Source of the DNA: Arthrobacter agilis | GTDB taxonomy: Bacteria; Actinomycetota; Actinomycetes; Actinomycetales; Micrococcaceae | NCBI RefSeq assembly: GCF_030816075.1 | Contig: NZ_JAUSXO010000001.1 | Span: 1,736,001-1,800,000, forward strand | DNA length: 64,000 nt | Direction of reading: 5' to 3' | Position numbers and translations under genes: made by a program | Shown: positions 27,595 through 34,738 of the stretch, in pieces | How the letters are laid out: each line of letters starts with the position of its first letter | How positions within the stretch are numbered: the stretch's first letter is position 1 | Notes under the pieces: generated by a model | Databases searched by the model: none | Seen by the model: the letters and a program-made list of their open reading frames with translations, nothing else | What the model was told of the DNA's origin: nothing

Positions 27595-28695
27595 CTACAG
27601 AGCGACCACACCGTCCGTGAGAGTGGCCGCCCGCTGGTCATCGTCATGCCAGAGATGGGCGTACGTCTGCAGCGTCTCGGTCGCATCCTTGTGCCCTAGG
27701 CGGTGGGCGACCGCGACCGGCGACATGCCCCCGGCGATGAGCTGCGACGCGTGATAGTGGCGGAGCTGGTGGAACCCGTCGCCGATGCCTGGCACCTTCG
27801 CCCGAGCGTCGCGCCAAGCATCCCCGGCGTTCCCCCGGGTGAGCGCACGTCCGCCTGCCGTGAAGACCAGCTCCCCCACCCGTGGCAGGTCCTCGAGCAT
27901 TGCGATCGTCGCGGGGCCGATGCTGATCGTCCGGACACTCGACGCGGTCTCCGGCGGACCCCACGCCGGGCGGCCGGCGTCCCGTGACACCAGCTGCCGG
28001 TCAACGGTCACCGAACCGCGGGACAGGTTCACCCGGTCCCAGGTCAGCCCGCGCATCTCCGAACCGCGCAGCCCGGTCGCCGCCCCGAACACGACGAGCG
28101 GCCTGTAGGGCGCCCATATTGCCTCTACCAGCGCCCGCACCGTATCGGTCGACAACGGGCGCACCCGCTCCACCTCATCCCGTGGGAGTCGCATCCCTAC
28201 GCACGGCGTCGCCCGGATCACGCCGTCGAGGACAGCGGCCTTCATCATGCCCGCGAGGTACGTGTAGGTGAGCTTCACCGTCGACGCCGCCAGCGTCTCC
28301 GACCAGCCGATCACTGCGGCCTGCACATCCGTCCGCGTCACCGACTCCATCCGCTTGTGCCCGAGCACGGGCAGGATGCTCCGGTTCATCCGCCGGGCAA
28401 TCTGCTCCCGGGACGACGCCCGCTGGTGGATCTGCTGCTCCTGCCACCGGGCCGCGTACTCCGAGATGAGCAGCGCCCGCGCCGGCGCCGTGTAGATCCC
28501 GGGGTGGGTTCGAGCATTGACCTCGGTCAGGAACGCCTCCGCAGCGTCCTTCGTCGAGAACGACTTTGACCGCTTGCCGCCCTCATCCCAGTGCACCCGC
28601 CACCGCAGGCCCTGGCCGTACCGCTCCCGGCGGACACGCTTCGGTGGCCCCCCGTCAGGGTTGGCCCGCGTCCACCTGTCCTCGATGCTGGCCAT
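27595..28695 (-). CDS. int: Tyrosine-recombinase integrase
   Basis: 366 residues. An N-terminal arm-binding segment (RWRVHWDEGGKRSKSFSTKDAAEAF) and a SAM-like core-binding domain precede the catalytic domain. Catalytic residues: Arg in ATGLRGSEMRGL, HxLRH in FHQLRHYHAS, LGHKD, and Tyr in QTYAHLWHDD. The ATG at 28693-28695 overlaps the TGA of the upstream ImmA-like gene, so I prefer it to an ATG/GTG nine codons upstream. Lies next to attL, as usual. Appears intact. Confidence 0.95.
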   Translation of the reverse strand: MASIEDRWTRANPDGGPPKRVRRERYGQGLRWRVHWDEGGKRSKSFSTKDAAEAFLTEVNARTHPGIYTAPARALLISEYAARWQEQQIHQRASSREQIARRMNRSILPVLGHKRMESVTRTDVQAAVIGWSETLAASTVKLTYTYLAGMMKAAVLDGVIRATPCVGMRLPRDEVERVRPLSTDTVRALVEAIWAPYRPLVVFGAATGLRGSEMRGLTWDRVNLSRGSVTVDRQLVSRDAGRPAWGPPETASSVRTISIGPATIAMLEDLPRVGELVFTAGGRALTRGNAGDAWRDARAKVPGIGDGFHQLRHYHASQLIAGGMSPVAVAHRLGHKDATETLQTYAHLWHDDDQRAATLTDGVVAL

Positions 28696-29129
28696 CAGCC
28701 ACTCCCCCGTGGGTACCCGCACGGCGTCGTCTCGATCATCTTTCGGATCCCCAATCTCTCCTCATCGCTCAACGACCCGTAGTAGGCGGCGACGTCCGAC
28801 GGCATGACCTCGAGTTCCCGGGCCAGCAGGCCCACCCAGTTGACGGCCTTCAGTGTCGCCGCGACGCGCCCGGCGCTAATCAGCTGCCGCGCTGCCCATG
28901 CCTGCGCTTCCGCTTCCGCTTCCGCTTGCGGAGATGCCTCGGTGTGCCCGAGCGCCGCGTGCCCGAGCATCCTCGCCAGCACCGACCGGCGCTGTACCTT
29001 GCCCATCCCGGGCTTCAATGTCATCGTCTGCGTGGCGTGATCCCACGACCCCCAGCCCTGCTCGACGTTCCCCTCGATTACCTGTGTTCCTAGCTCTACC
29101 GCTGTCCCCATGAGACCCATGAGACCCAT
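28695..29129 (-). CDS. Degenerate ImmA/IrrE-like protein
   Basis: 144 residues. It resembles actinophage ImmA/IrrE metalloproteases: TMTLKPGMGKVQRRSVLARMLGHAALGH, then an Ala/Glu-rich helix with AWAARQLIS. The zinc motif normally reads HELGH; here it is RMLGH, so the first His and the catalytic Glu are missing and peptidase activity is unlikely. The N-terminus has three in-frame ATGs in a repeated GGTCTCATG element, so the start is uncertain. Lies between the repressor and int, the usual place for ImmA-type partners. Confidence 0.7.
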   Translation of the reverse strand: MGLMGLMGTAVELGTQVIEGNVEQGWGSWDHATQTMTLKPGMGKVQRRSVLARMLGHAALGHTEASPQAEAEAEAQAWAARQLISAGRVAATLKAVNWVGLLARELEVMPSDVAAYYGSLSDEERLGIRKMIETTPCGYPRGSG

Positions 29130-29159
29130 GGATGCACGCTATGGGACGGCTGTGACAGT

Positions 29160-29567
29160 TCACATACGCGTCGCCGAGCCGTTATCCGACACGCCGGGTC
29201 GGGCCGTGTCGGCGGCGTCCCATGCGGTCAAAAGTTGACGCGACATGCTCACCAGGAGCTGCTTCGACTCGGGAGGGAGGGCGCCAGCCCCCTGAAGCAC
29301 GAGCTCGTCCGGGTCCGAATCGGAGACGTTCAGTTCAAGGGACCGGGCCGCAGCGAGGACGACCCGCGTTACGGACACGTTCAGCCCCCGCGACAGACCC
29401 TTGATCGTGGGCGGGTCCGGGAAGTTGTTGATCTTCTGGCCGGCCGCGAGAGTGTTCAACCGGTTCGCTTTCGGGATCCCGCCGCAGTCTCGGGACAACC
29501 GCTCGAAGGACCGATCACCCTTCATCTCGAGGATCAGCGATCTGAGCGTTTCTGGGTTGCTAGACAT
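29160..29567 (-). CDS. XRE-type HTH protein, putative prophage repressor
   Basis: 135 residues. The N-terminal half has a lambda-repressor-like fold (SFERLSRDCGGI, then LNTLAAGQ and PPTIKGLSRGLNVSVTRVVLAAARSL). The C-terminal half is short with no protease domain. ATG start with AGGAGAAA upstream. Position before ImmA-like and int suggests immunity repressor or regulator of integration. Confidence 0.75.
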   Translation of the reverse strand: MSSNPETLRSLILEMKGDRSFERLSRDCGGIPKANRLNTLAAGQKINNFPDPPTIKGLSRGLNVSVTRVVLAAARSLELNVSDSDPDELVLQGAGALPPESKQLLVSMSRQLLTAWDAADTARPGVSDNGSATRM

Positions 29568-29608
29568 CGTGTTTCTCCTGACAGATTGTGTGCTTGATTC
29601 CAGTTGGC

Positions 29609-29624
29609 GCCCCCTGATGGGGGC
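29609..29624 (-). terminator. Small GC hairpin between the two XRE genes
   Basis: GCCCCC-TGAT-GGGGGC, a tight stem in the 132-nt gap between the two leftward regulator genes; it could attenuate transcription. The rest of the gap is unremarkable. Confidence 0.4.
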
Positions 29625-29699
29625 TGGTCAACCTCCTATTAGCGGGTGCAGTAGACACTCCAGTAGAGGTTGCATCGTGCGTGAGTAGTGGAGCTTCGC

Positions 29700-30032
29700 C
29701 TACTTGCGAGGAAGGCGCGGCAACTGCGTGATGTCCTCCGCGGGATCCACCCCGGGCTTCTCCGGATAGTGGGTAGTCCGGGCGAACCTCCGAGCGACCT
29801 CAGCAAGCAGCTCGGCGTCACTAGCTGAGTCGAGCGGTGGCGCCTGGCTATCCCTGTTCGGCAGGAAGTCTCCGAGAGCAGAGCGCAGGACGCCCTCCTT
29901 GTTGCGCGGTACGGACTCCCCGCGCTCCCAGTTCCCGATGGTCCGCAGGGACACGCCAACGCGCTCCCCTAGCTGACCTTGCGTCAGCGCCGCCCGCTCA
30001 CGAGCGGCCCTGATCTGCTCTCCGGTAATCAC
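29700..30032 (-). CDS. XRE-family HTH transcriptional regulator (CI-like)
   Basis: 110 residues from the GTG at 30030-30032, with AGGAG ten bases upstream. Classic helix-turn-helix: EQIRAARERAALTQGQLGERVGVSLRTIGNWERGESVP. The C-terminal part lacks an S24 protease fold. It faces the rightward Cro-like gene across a region rich in inverted TTGCC repeats, so it is the best candidate for the lysogeny repressor. Confidence 0.85.
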   Translation of the reverse strand: MITGEQIRAARERAALTQGQLGERVGVSLRTIGNWERGESVPRNKEGVLRSALGDFLPNRDSQAPPLDSASDAELLAEVARRFARTTHYPEKPGVDPAEDITQLPRLPRK

Positions 30033-30055
30033 AGGCGACACTCTCCTAGAAAGTT

Positions 30056-30204
30056 TTAGGCAACACAACTGCCCAACGTTGCACTTTACGGGTCCGAAAC
30101 CGGAAAACCATGCAAGTAGTTCGTAGGTAAAACCGCAGGTTAGAGCGGCTTTTCCCCGAGTCACCCATAGTTGCTTGACCTCGTTGCCTAAGGTTGCCCA
30201 TGCT
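30056..30204. promoter_or_regulatory. Immunity operator/promoter region
   Basis: TTAGGCAAC (30056-30064) is mirrored exactly by GTTGCCTAA (30183-30191). Further half-sites are GCCCAACGTTGC (30071-30082) and GGTTGCCCA (30192-30200). TTGACC (30175-30180), an 18-bp spacer and CATGCT (30199-30204) form a rightward promoter whose start would fall at the ATG 30211, implying a leaderless transcript. Operators overlap the -35/-10 region. Confidence 0.6.
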
Positions 30205-30210
30205 CTTCCT

Positions 30211-30450
30211 ATGCGAATGAGATTGGCGCACGGCCCAGCCATAAGGGCCATGCGGGAAGCCCTCGGAATCAAGCACGGGGTCTTTGCAGTCGACTGCAGC
30301 ATCAGCCCCGGATACCTGACCCACGTCGAGAAGGGCGCCAAGCAGCCCTCCGAAGAAGTGATCACCCGCATTGCCAAACGCCTCGGCGTCACCAAGGACG
30401 AGATCACCTACACACTCCACGCCGACGCGTCGAAGAAGCGTGCAGCGTGA
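30211..30450 (+). CDS. Cro-like XRE HTH protein
   Basis: 79 residues. HTH: PAIRAMREALGIKHGVFAVDCSISPGYLTHVEKGAKQPSEEVITRIAKRLGV. First gene of the rightward early operon. No ribosome site is visible, and the predicted promoter places +1 at the ATG (leaderless). Its stop overlaps the next GTG (GTGA). Confidence 0.82.
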   Translation: MRMRLAHGPAIRAMREALGIKHGVFAVDCSISPGYLTHVEKGAKQPSEEVITRIAKRLGVTKDEITYTLHADASKKRAA

Positions 30451-30575
30451 ACAGCGCAGAAGCCCATGCTCGCCGAGTGGTGCAGCGGCCGGCCTACGTC
30501 TACCGGATCTACACGCGGGGCGGGAAGCTCCTCTACGTCGGACGCACCACGAACCTCCTCGTGCGATGGGCCCGG
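30447..30575 (+). pseudogene. Stump of a GIY-YIG-type protein
   Basis: From the GTG at 30447, coupled to the Cro-like gene, about 40 codons encode [28 protein letters not shown], which fits the first strands of a GIY-YIG nuclease domain (Y-x-Y and YVGRT). Beyond about 30575 this frame becomes arginine/proline noise while a different frame becomes coding. I read it as a truncated gene left by a deletion. Confidence 0.55.
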
Positions 30576-30970
30576 CCGCGCATTCGGCCACGGCACGGCT
30601 CGCGGAGGCAGCAGCGGCCGCCACTCCCCCGCCTGCGCCCGAAGCAGCTGTGCCTGCCGGAGCGGAACCCGCGGAGCCGCTGTGCTCCCGGAAGCAGCAG
30701 ACGGATCTCGGCAACGCGCTCAAGGCCCTGGGCTACACGACGAAGGACGACATGCTCGGCGTCGTCACCGCGTGGGTCGGCCGCGAGATCAACGGATCGA
30801 AGGACCTTACCGTGTCCGAGGCGAAGCAGCTGACCGACGAGCTCGTCGCCGCCGCGCAGCAGCAAGCCGACGTTGACACCCAGCAGGAGGACGTCGTTGA
30901 CGACGACGGCGTCCTCCCCAAGCCGGTCGACGCGGACACTGACGCTGCATGCCTGGCAGGTACCAACTGA
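30566..30970 (+). CDS. C-terminal domain resembling phage recombination (Erf/RecT-type) proteins, probable remnant
   Basis: 134 residues from the ATG at 30566. An Ala/Pro-rich linker precedes a small helical domain ([45 protein letters not shown]) that I associate with the C-terminal end of actinophage ssDNA-annealing proteins, and an acidic tail. The catalytic N-terminal part is absent, so the gene is probably truncated at the same junction as the GIY-YIG stump. Its TGA overlaps the SSB start (TGATG). Assignment is tentative. Confidence 0.5.
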   Translation: MGPAAHSATARLAEAAAAATPPPAPEAAVPAGAEPAEPLCSRKQQTDLGNALKALGYTTKDDMLGVVTAWVGREINGSKDLTVSEAKQLTDELVAAAQQQADVDTQQEDVVDDDGVLPKPVDADTDAACLAGTN

Positions 30971-31449
30971 TGGCGGGCGAGACAGTCATCACCGTCATCG
31001 GCAACCTCACTGCCGACCCCGAGCTGCGCTTCACCCCGTCCAGTAGCGCGGTGGCGAACTTCACCATCGCATCCACCCCGCGGACCTTCGACCGGCAGGC
31101 CAACGACTGGAAAGACGGCGAGACGCTGTTCCTCCGGGCCAGCGTGTGGAAGGACGCCGCCGAAAACGTCGCCGAGTCCCTCACGAAGGGGACGCGGGTC
31201 GTCGCCCAGGGGCGCCTCAAGTCGCATTCGTACGACACGAAAGAGGGCGAGAAGCGCACCTTCATGGAACTCGAGGTGGACGAGATCGGCCCGTCCATCC
31301 GCCACGCCTCCGCGAAGGTGACCCGGACACAGGGGCCCGGCACCCGCGGCGGCGTCCAGCCCGCCACCAGCGGGCAGCATTGGGGCCAGCAGCCCGCAGA
31401 CGACCCGTCGGGTGCCGCCCCCACCGACGACGCAGAGCCCCCGTTCTAA
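30970..31449 (+). CDS. ssb: Phage single-stranded DNA-binding protein
   Basis: 159 residues. A typical SSB OB fold: [49 protein letters not shown] and [18 protein letters not shown] Gly/Gln/Pro linker ends in the acidic tip DDAEPPF. ATG at 30970 overlaps the upstream stop. Supports phage DNA replication and recombination. Confidence 0.95.
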   Translation: MAGETVITVIGNLTADPELRFTPSSSAVANFTIASTPRTFDRQANDWKDGETLFLRASVWKDAAENVAESLTKGTRVVAQGRLKSHSYDTKEGEKRTFMELEVDEIGPSIRHASAKVTRTQGPGTRGGVQPATSGQHWGQQPADDPSGAAPTDDAEPPF

Positions 31450-31524
31450 CCACCCAGATTCACGCTGCCCTGCAACCCTCCCGTTGCAGGGCAGCTTTCA
31501 CCCCTTCTGAGAGGCACCCCAGTG

Positions 31525-31755
31525 ATGCTCACGATCTACACCCTGCCGAACTGCCAGCAGTGCAACGCCACAAAGCGGTGGCTCGAGAAGCGCGGCCTCC
31601 GATACGTGGCCGTCGACCTGGCCCAGGGCCCCGCCGACGCAGCCGCAGTCGCAGCCCTCGGCTACCAGCAGGCGCCCGTCGTCATCGTCTCCACCGGCGA
31701 CCCAGAAACCGACCTCCACTGGGGCGACTTCCGCCCCGACTACCTCGAACGCTAA
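31525..31755 (+). CDS. NrdH-like redoxin / glutaredoxin
   Basis: 76 residues from the ATG at 31525 (a GTG precedes it by one codon). Thioredoxin-fold redoxin with the CQQC active site in YTLPNCQQCNATKRWLEKRG, QAPVVIV as the cis-Pro strand, and HWGDFRPDYLER at the end, as in NrdH. Such proteins reduce class Ib ribonucleotide reductase and are common in actinophages. No nrdE/F is nearby. Confidence 0.9.
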   Translation: MLTIYTLPNCQQCNATKRWLEKRGLRYVAVDLAQGPADAAAVAALGYQQAPVVIVSTGDPETDLHWGDFRPDYLER

Positions 31756-31772
31756 GCAGGGAGCCTCGCAGC

Positions 31773-31865
31773 ATGAACACCACCACGACCATCACTAACC
31801 CTGAGATTTGCACCTCCTGCGGATCCCCCATCCGCACCACCGGCGAATGCAGGTGCTCGGATTGA
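31773..31865 (+). CDS. 30-residue four-cysteine (zinc-ribbon-like) peptide
   Basis: ATG at 31773 with GGGAG nine bases upstream; the product contains CTSCGSP and ECRCSD, two Cys pairs able to bind zinc. It starts 17 nt after nrdH and overlaps the start of the PP-loop gene, so it fits a tightly packed operon. Function unknown. Confidence 0.55.
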   Translation: MNTTTTITNPEICTSCGSPIRTTGECRCSD

Positions 31866-32803
31866 GCCGGCAGATTCTCTCGCTGGGCGCCGGGGTGCAG
31901 TCCACCGCACTCCTCCTGCTGTCCGCAATCGGTACGCTCCCGCGGCTCGATGGAGCCATTATCTCGGACACCGGCTGGGAGCCAGCGTCCGTTTACGCCC
32001 ATCTCGACCGCATCGAAAAGGAGATCGCCAAGCCCGCCGGCATACCGATCTACCGAGTTTCCTCCGGGAACATCCGCAATGACGCCCTCGACCCCGTGCA
32101 CCGCTTCGCGTCCATGCCGCTCTATATCAAGAACAAGGACGGCGGGGACGGTATGACCCGGCGCCAGTGCACAAGCGAGTACAAGCTCAAGCCAATCAAG
32201 GAGCAGGTGCGCCGCATCCTCGGCGCCGAGCCACGAGAGGACGGTAAGCCGGGCCGCGTACCCAAGGGCCGCTCCGTCGATCAGTGGATCGGCATCAGCA
32301 CGGACGAGCGCGACCGGGCTCTCGATCAGGACGGCAACCTCAAGACCGGCGATGTCTCCTACTCTCGCAACCGATACCCGCTGCTGGAGCTGGGCATGAG
32401 CCGCGAGCTGTGCGTCCTGCTCCTCACCTCGCAGGGCTTCGGGTCGACTCCGAAGTCGGCGTGCATCGGGTGCCCGTTTCACACCAACCGCCAGTGGCGC
32501 GAGCTGCGCGACAACAACCCCGCGGAGTGGCAGGACGCGGTCGAGTTTGATGCGGCGATCCGTGCGGGCTCCGCGAAGGCCAACGCCCAGGGGCAGCCAC
32601 TGCTGGGGCAGGCATTCCTGCACCGTTCGCGCATGGCCCTCTCGGACGCGCCGATCGACCGCGTCAGCTACCACGAGTGGGCGAGCCGTCAAGGCAATCT
32701 TCTGCACGCCATCGCTGCGGCCGAGTTTGAAGAGTCCCTCGAAGATGACAGCTCCCTCGCCGGGTGCAGCCCCTTTTCCTGCAGGTCAGAAGGTGATGAC
32801 TGA
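31847..32803 (+). CDS. Phage PP-loop ATPase, PAPS-reductase-like
   Basis: 318 residues from the ATG at 31847. The PP-loop is LSLGAGVQSTALLLL; then SDTGWEPASVYAHLDRIE, RRQCTSEYKLKPIKEQVR, QWIGISTDERDRA and PKSACIGCPFHTNRQW, a Cys pair that may bind metal or Fe-S. This is a widespread actinophage family of unknown role, related to PAPS reductase and DndC-type enzymes. No dnd/ssp partner is seen here. Appears intact. Confidence 0.85.
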   Translation: MQVLGLSRQILSLGAGVQSTALLLLSAIGTLPRLDGAIISDTGWEPASVYAHLDRIEKEIAKPAGIPIYRVSSGNIRNDALDPVHRFASMPLYIKNKDGGDGMTRRQCTSEYKLKPIKEQVRRILGAEPREDGKPGRVPKGRSVDQWIGISTDERDRALDQDGNLKTGDVSYSRNRYPLLELGMSRELCVLLLTSQGFGSTPKSACIGCPFHTNRQWRELRDNNPAEWQDAVEFDAAIRAGSAKANAQGQPLLGQAFLHRSRMALSDAPIDRVSYHEWASRQGNLLHAIAAAEFEESLEDDSSLAGCSPFSCRSEGDD

Positions 32804-32832
32804 TGCCGACTTGGACTCACATGCGGAACCGA

Positions 32833-33789
32833 TCAGAACGCCCGCGTCGAGCCGCCCTCGTGCAACTCGAAAGAGCTCGTGTCGCCGACGCGCCACACGG
32901 TAGCGATGTCGTGCTCGGCGAGGAGCTCCAGCAGGTCGGCATTCGGCGCGGCGGGGAGCAGCAGCCGGCAGGGGCGGCCGTCCACGTACCGGCGATAGTC
33001 GAGCAGCTGTCCGAGGCCAGCACGCACGCTGTTCCTGGTGGCGTCCGCTTTGGCTTCGTAGAGGATGCCTTCGGTGGCGTCGTGGATGTCTGTGAAGAGC
33101 GGCATGCTGCTGCCCTTCGGGTACACCTTGAACCGATCGAGCTCGCGGCCCCTGCTCTTCAGGATGGTCTGGAAGGCGTTGACGAGATCCTGCTCGCGCT
33201 TCTTGCCGGTGCCCGCTTCAGTCCCGGCTCGCTCAAACTCTTCGACGGCGTGGTTCTCGAGCGGAACCCGACTCGCACTGCCGGCATCCGTCGGATCTGC
33301 AGCCTTCGAGCTCAAGTCCTCGTCGCGACGGAGGATCTCCCCGACCGGCCGCAGGTGAAACACGAAGACAGTGCGCATGACTCCATCCACGCCGGGGGCA
33401 TCCTCCGTGGAGTACGGGTGGTCGTCGTCGATGGCGAACTCACCCAGGTAGATGCGGTCCTGGCCGTTCCCGACGGCGGCCTTCCCGCTCACACCGAAGA
33501 GGCGGACGGCCTTCCCGTTGAGCTTATGATCCCGCAAGGCGAGATTGCCCTTATGCACCTTCTGCGGACCGATCCGGTCCATACCCGTGTACGAGAACAC
33601 GTCTCCGTCGGCAGACCAACCGTCGAACTCATACCCGTTCTCCCGACCCACCTTCGGGTCAGTGAACAACAGCACGTTCGCCGAGGTGCTCGGCGTCTCC
33701 ATCCCTCCGAACCTCGTGCCGCCGTACATCGCAGCGATCTCTTTGCGCGTGCCCGTCCATCCGACGGGAGTCCCCCACTCAACAGTCAT
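32833..33789 (-). CDS. Putative modification-dependent restriction nuclease: SRA-like domain plus PD-(D/E)XK domain
   Basis: 318 residues. The N-terminal half (about 1-155) reads YGGTRFGGMETPSTS, then YTGMDRIGPQKVHKGNLAL and GKAVRLFGVSG, a pattern I associate with SRA-like (ScoMcrA-type) base-reading domains. The C-terminal half has FTDIHDATEGILYEAKADATR, an Asp-x(n)-Glu-Ala-Lys arrangement typical of PD-(D/E)XK nucleases. It sits on the strand opposite the phage operon with no strong ribosome site. Likely a type IV-like single-gene defence against modified phage DNA. Domain calls are by eye. Confidence 0.6.
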   Translation of the reverse strand: MTVEWGTPVGWTGTRKEIAAMYGGTRFGGMETPSTSANVLLFTDPKVGRENGYEFDGWSADGDVFSYTGMDRIGPQKVHKGNLALRDHKLNGKAVRLFGVSGKAAVGNGQDRIYLGEFAIDDDHPYSTEDAPGVDGVMRTVFVFHLRPVGEILRRDEDLSSKAADPTDAGSASRVPLENHAVEEFERAGTEAGTGKKREQDLVNAFQTILKSRGRELDRFKVYPKGSSMPLFTDIHDATEGILYEAKADATRNSVRAGLGQLLDYRRYVDGRPCRLLLPAAPNADLLELLAEHDIATVWRVGDTSSFELHEGGSTRAF

Positions 33790-33849
33790 AAGAGGAGGCT
33801 AGCTGCACGACCGCTCCTTAGCCGCCGGTCACGAGCGACCCGCCGAAGA

Positions 33850-34578
33850 CTATCGATTCGTTGGGCCCTCGCTTGTGAAGTACGGCGTGATGTGATCCCG
33901 AATCTTCGTCGACCTTTCCTCATAGTGCGAAAGATTTTCGCGCAGCTTGGTCAGCAACTTCTGACGGTCGCCCTCATCACCTACGGGCCACGTCGAAGCG
34001 GCTTCCCTCATCCTCGCGGAAATACCGATGTAATCGATAGCTATGTCATCGGCATCGTTGGGCAGCGGCATGACGTGATGTGCGCTACTAACCATGTGAG
34101 AGAGGCGTACGGATCTCGCCAATACAGAAACCCAACCCCTAAGAGCTTCGCCGAGCGCTCGGGAACCTGGTTCGAACGTCATGCGATAGCGGGCGGATCG
34201 GAGTTGTTGGTCATGAGCATCCAGTTGGCTCAAGTCATCAGCACCGTTGACCACACCCACTACAGCGGAAAGGAAGTCTGCGATGGCAGCTAGCTCCCTT
34301 GCTCGTGAGGATTCAGATCGTTGGTCGGTCAGTTGCCGCTCTAGGGAGTTTCGTTGCTCGTCAAGGGCCCTCTTTGCATCATCCCGTTGCGCAGTTAGGG
34401 CCTTCTCAGACAGGCTGCGTTGCTCCTCAAGTGCTCGCCGGGCCAATTCGGCTTGGTGGAGATTGGTACGCCAGAGAACGAGCAAAGCCACGCCGGCGGC
34501 CCCGATGGCTCCGACGAGCGATCCAATTACACCTGACCAAAGTTGCAGCCATACTTCCGACCCAAGTCCCCAGAACAT
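33850..34578 (-). CDS. Membrane-anchored coiled-coil protein, unknown function
   Basis: 242 residues. One N-terminal membrane helix (residues about 14-36), then a coiled coil of about 60 residues rich in Gln, Arg, Glu and Ala (RALEEQRSLSEKALTAQ repeats), then a helical cytosolic domain of about 130 residues. Base composition is more AT-rich than the neighbouring phage genes. Same layout as 34739-35377. Family not recognised; a superinfection-exclusion or abortive role is speculation from context. Confidence 0.7.
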   Translation of the reverse strand: MFWGLGSEVWLQLWSGVIGSLVGAIGAAGVALLVLWRTNLHQAELARRALEEQRSLSEKALTAQRDDAKRALDEQRNSLERQLTDQRSESSRARELAAIADFLSAVVGVVNGADDLSQLDAHDQQLRSARYRMTFEPGSRALGEALRGWVSVLARSVRLSHMVSSAHHVMPLPNDADDIAIDYIGISARMREAASTWPVGDEGDRQKLLTKLRENLSHYEERSTKIRDHITPYFTSEGPTNR

Positions 34579-34603
34579 CCATGAAGACTACAAGGAGAAA
34601 CTT

Positions 34604-34735
34604 ATGACTAAGCACGACTACATCATGACCGGCAACAAGCGGGAGCAGGTCAAGCAGGCCGGCAACGCCGTCACCCCGCCGGCCGCCCGCGACCTCATCA
34701 GCATCGGCGCCCAGGCGTTGGGGGTGGGTTCGTGA
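34604..34735 (+). pseudogene. C-terminal remnant of a DNA cytosine-5 methyltransferase
   Basis: 43 codons from an ATG with GGAG upstream. The peptide GNKREQVKQAGNAVTPPAARDL matches motif X at the C-terminal end of C5 DNA methyltransferases (R/K-x-x-Q-x-GNAV). The catalytic PCQ and ENV motifs are absent from the surrounding DNA. It is sandwiched between two minus-strand cargo genes, so the body of the gene was probably replaced by the cargo. It might still be translated as a short peptide. Confidence 0.6.
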
Positions 34736-34738
34736 ACC

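Noticed and set aside
31847-32803. DndC/SspD of a DNA phosphorothioation system
   Set aside because: Only the PP-loop family resemblance is present; no DndA/B/D/E or Ssp partners are nearby, and the sequence fits the stand-alone actinophage family better.
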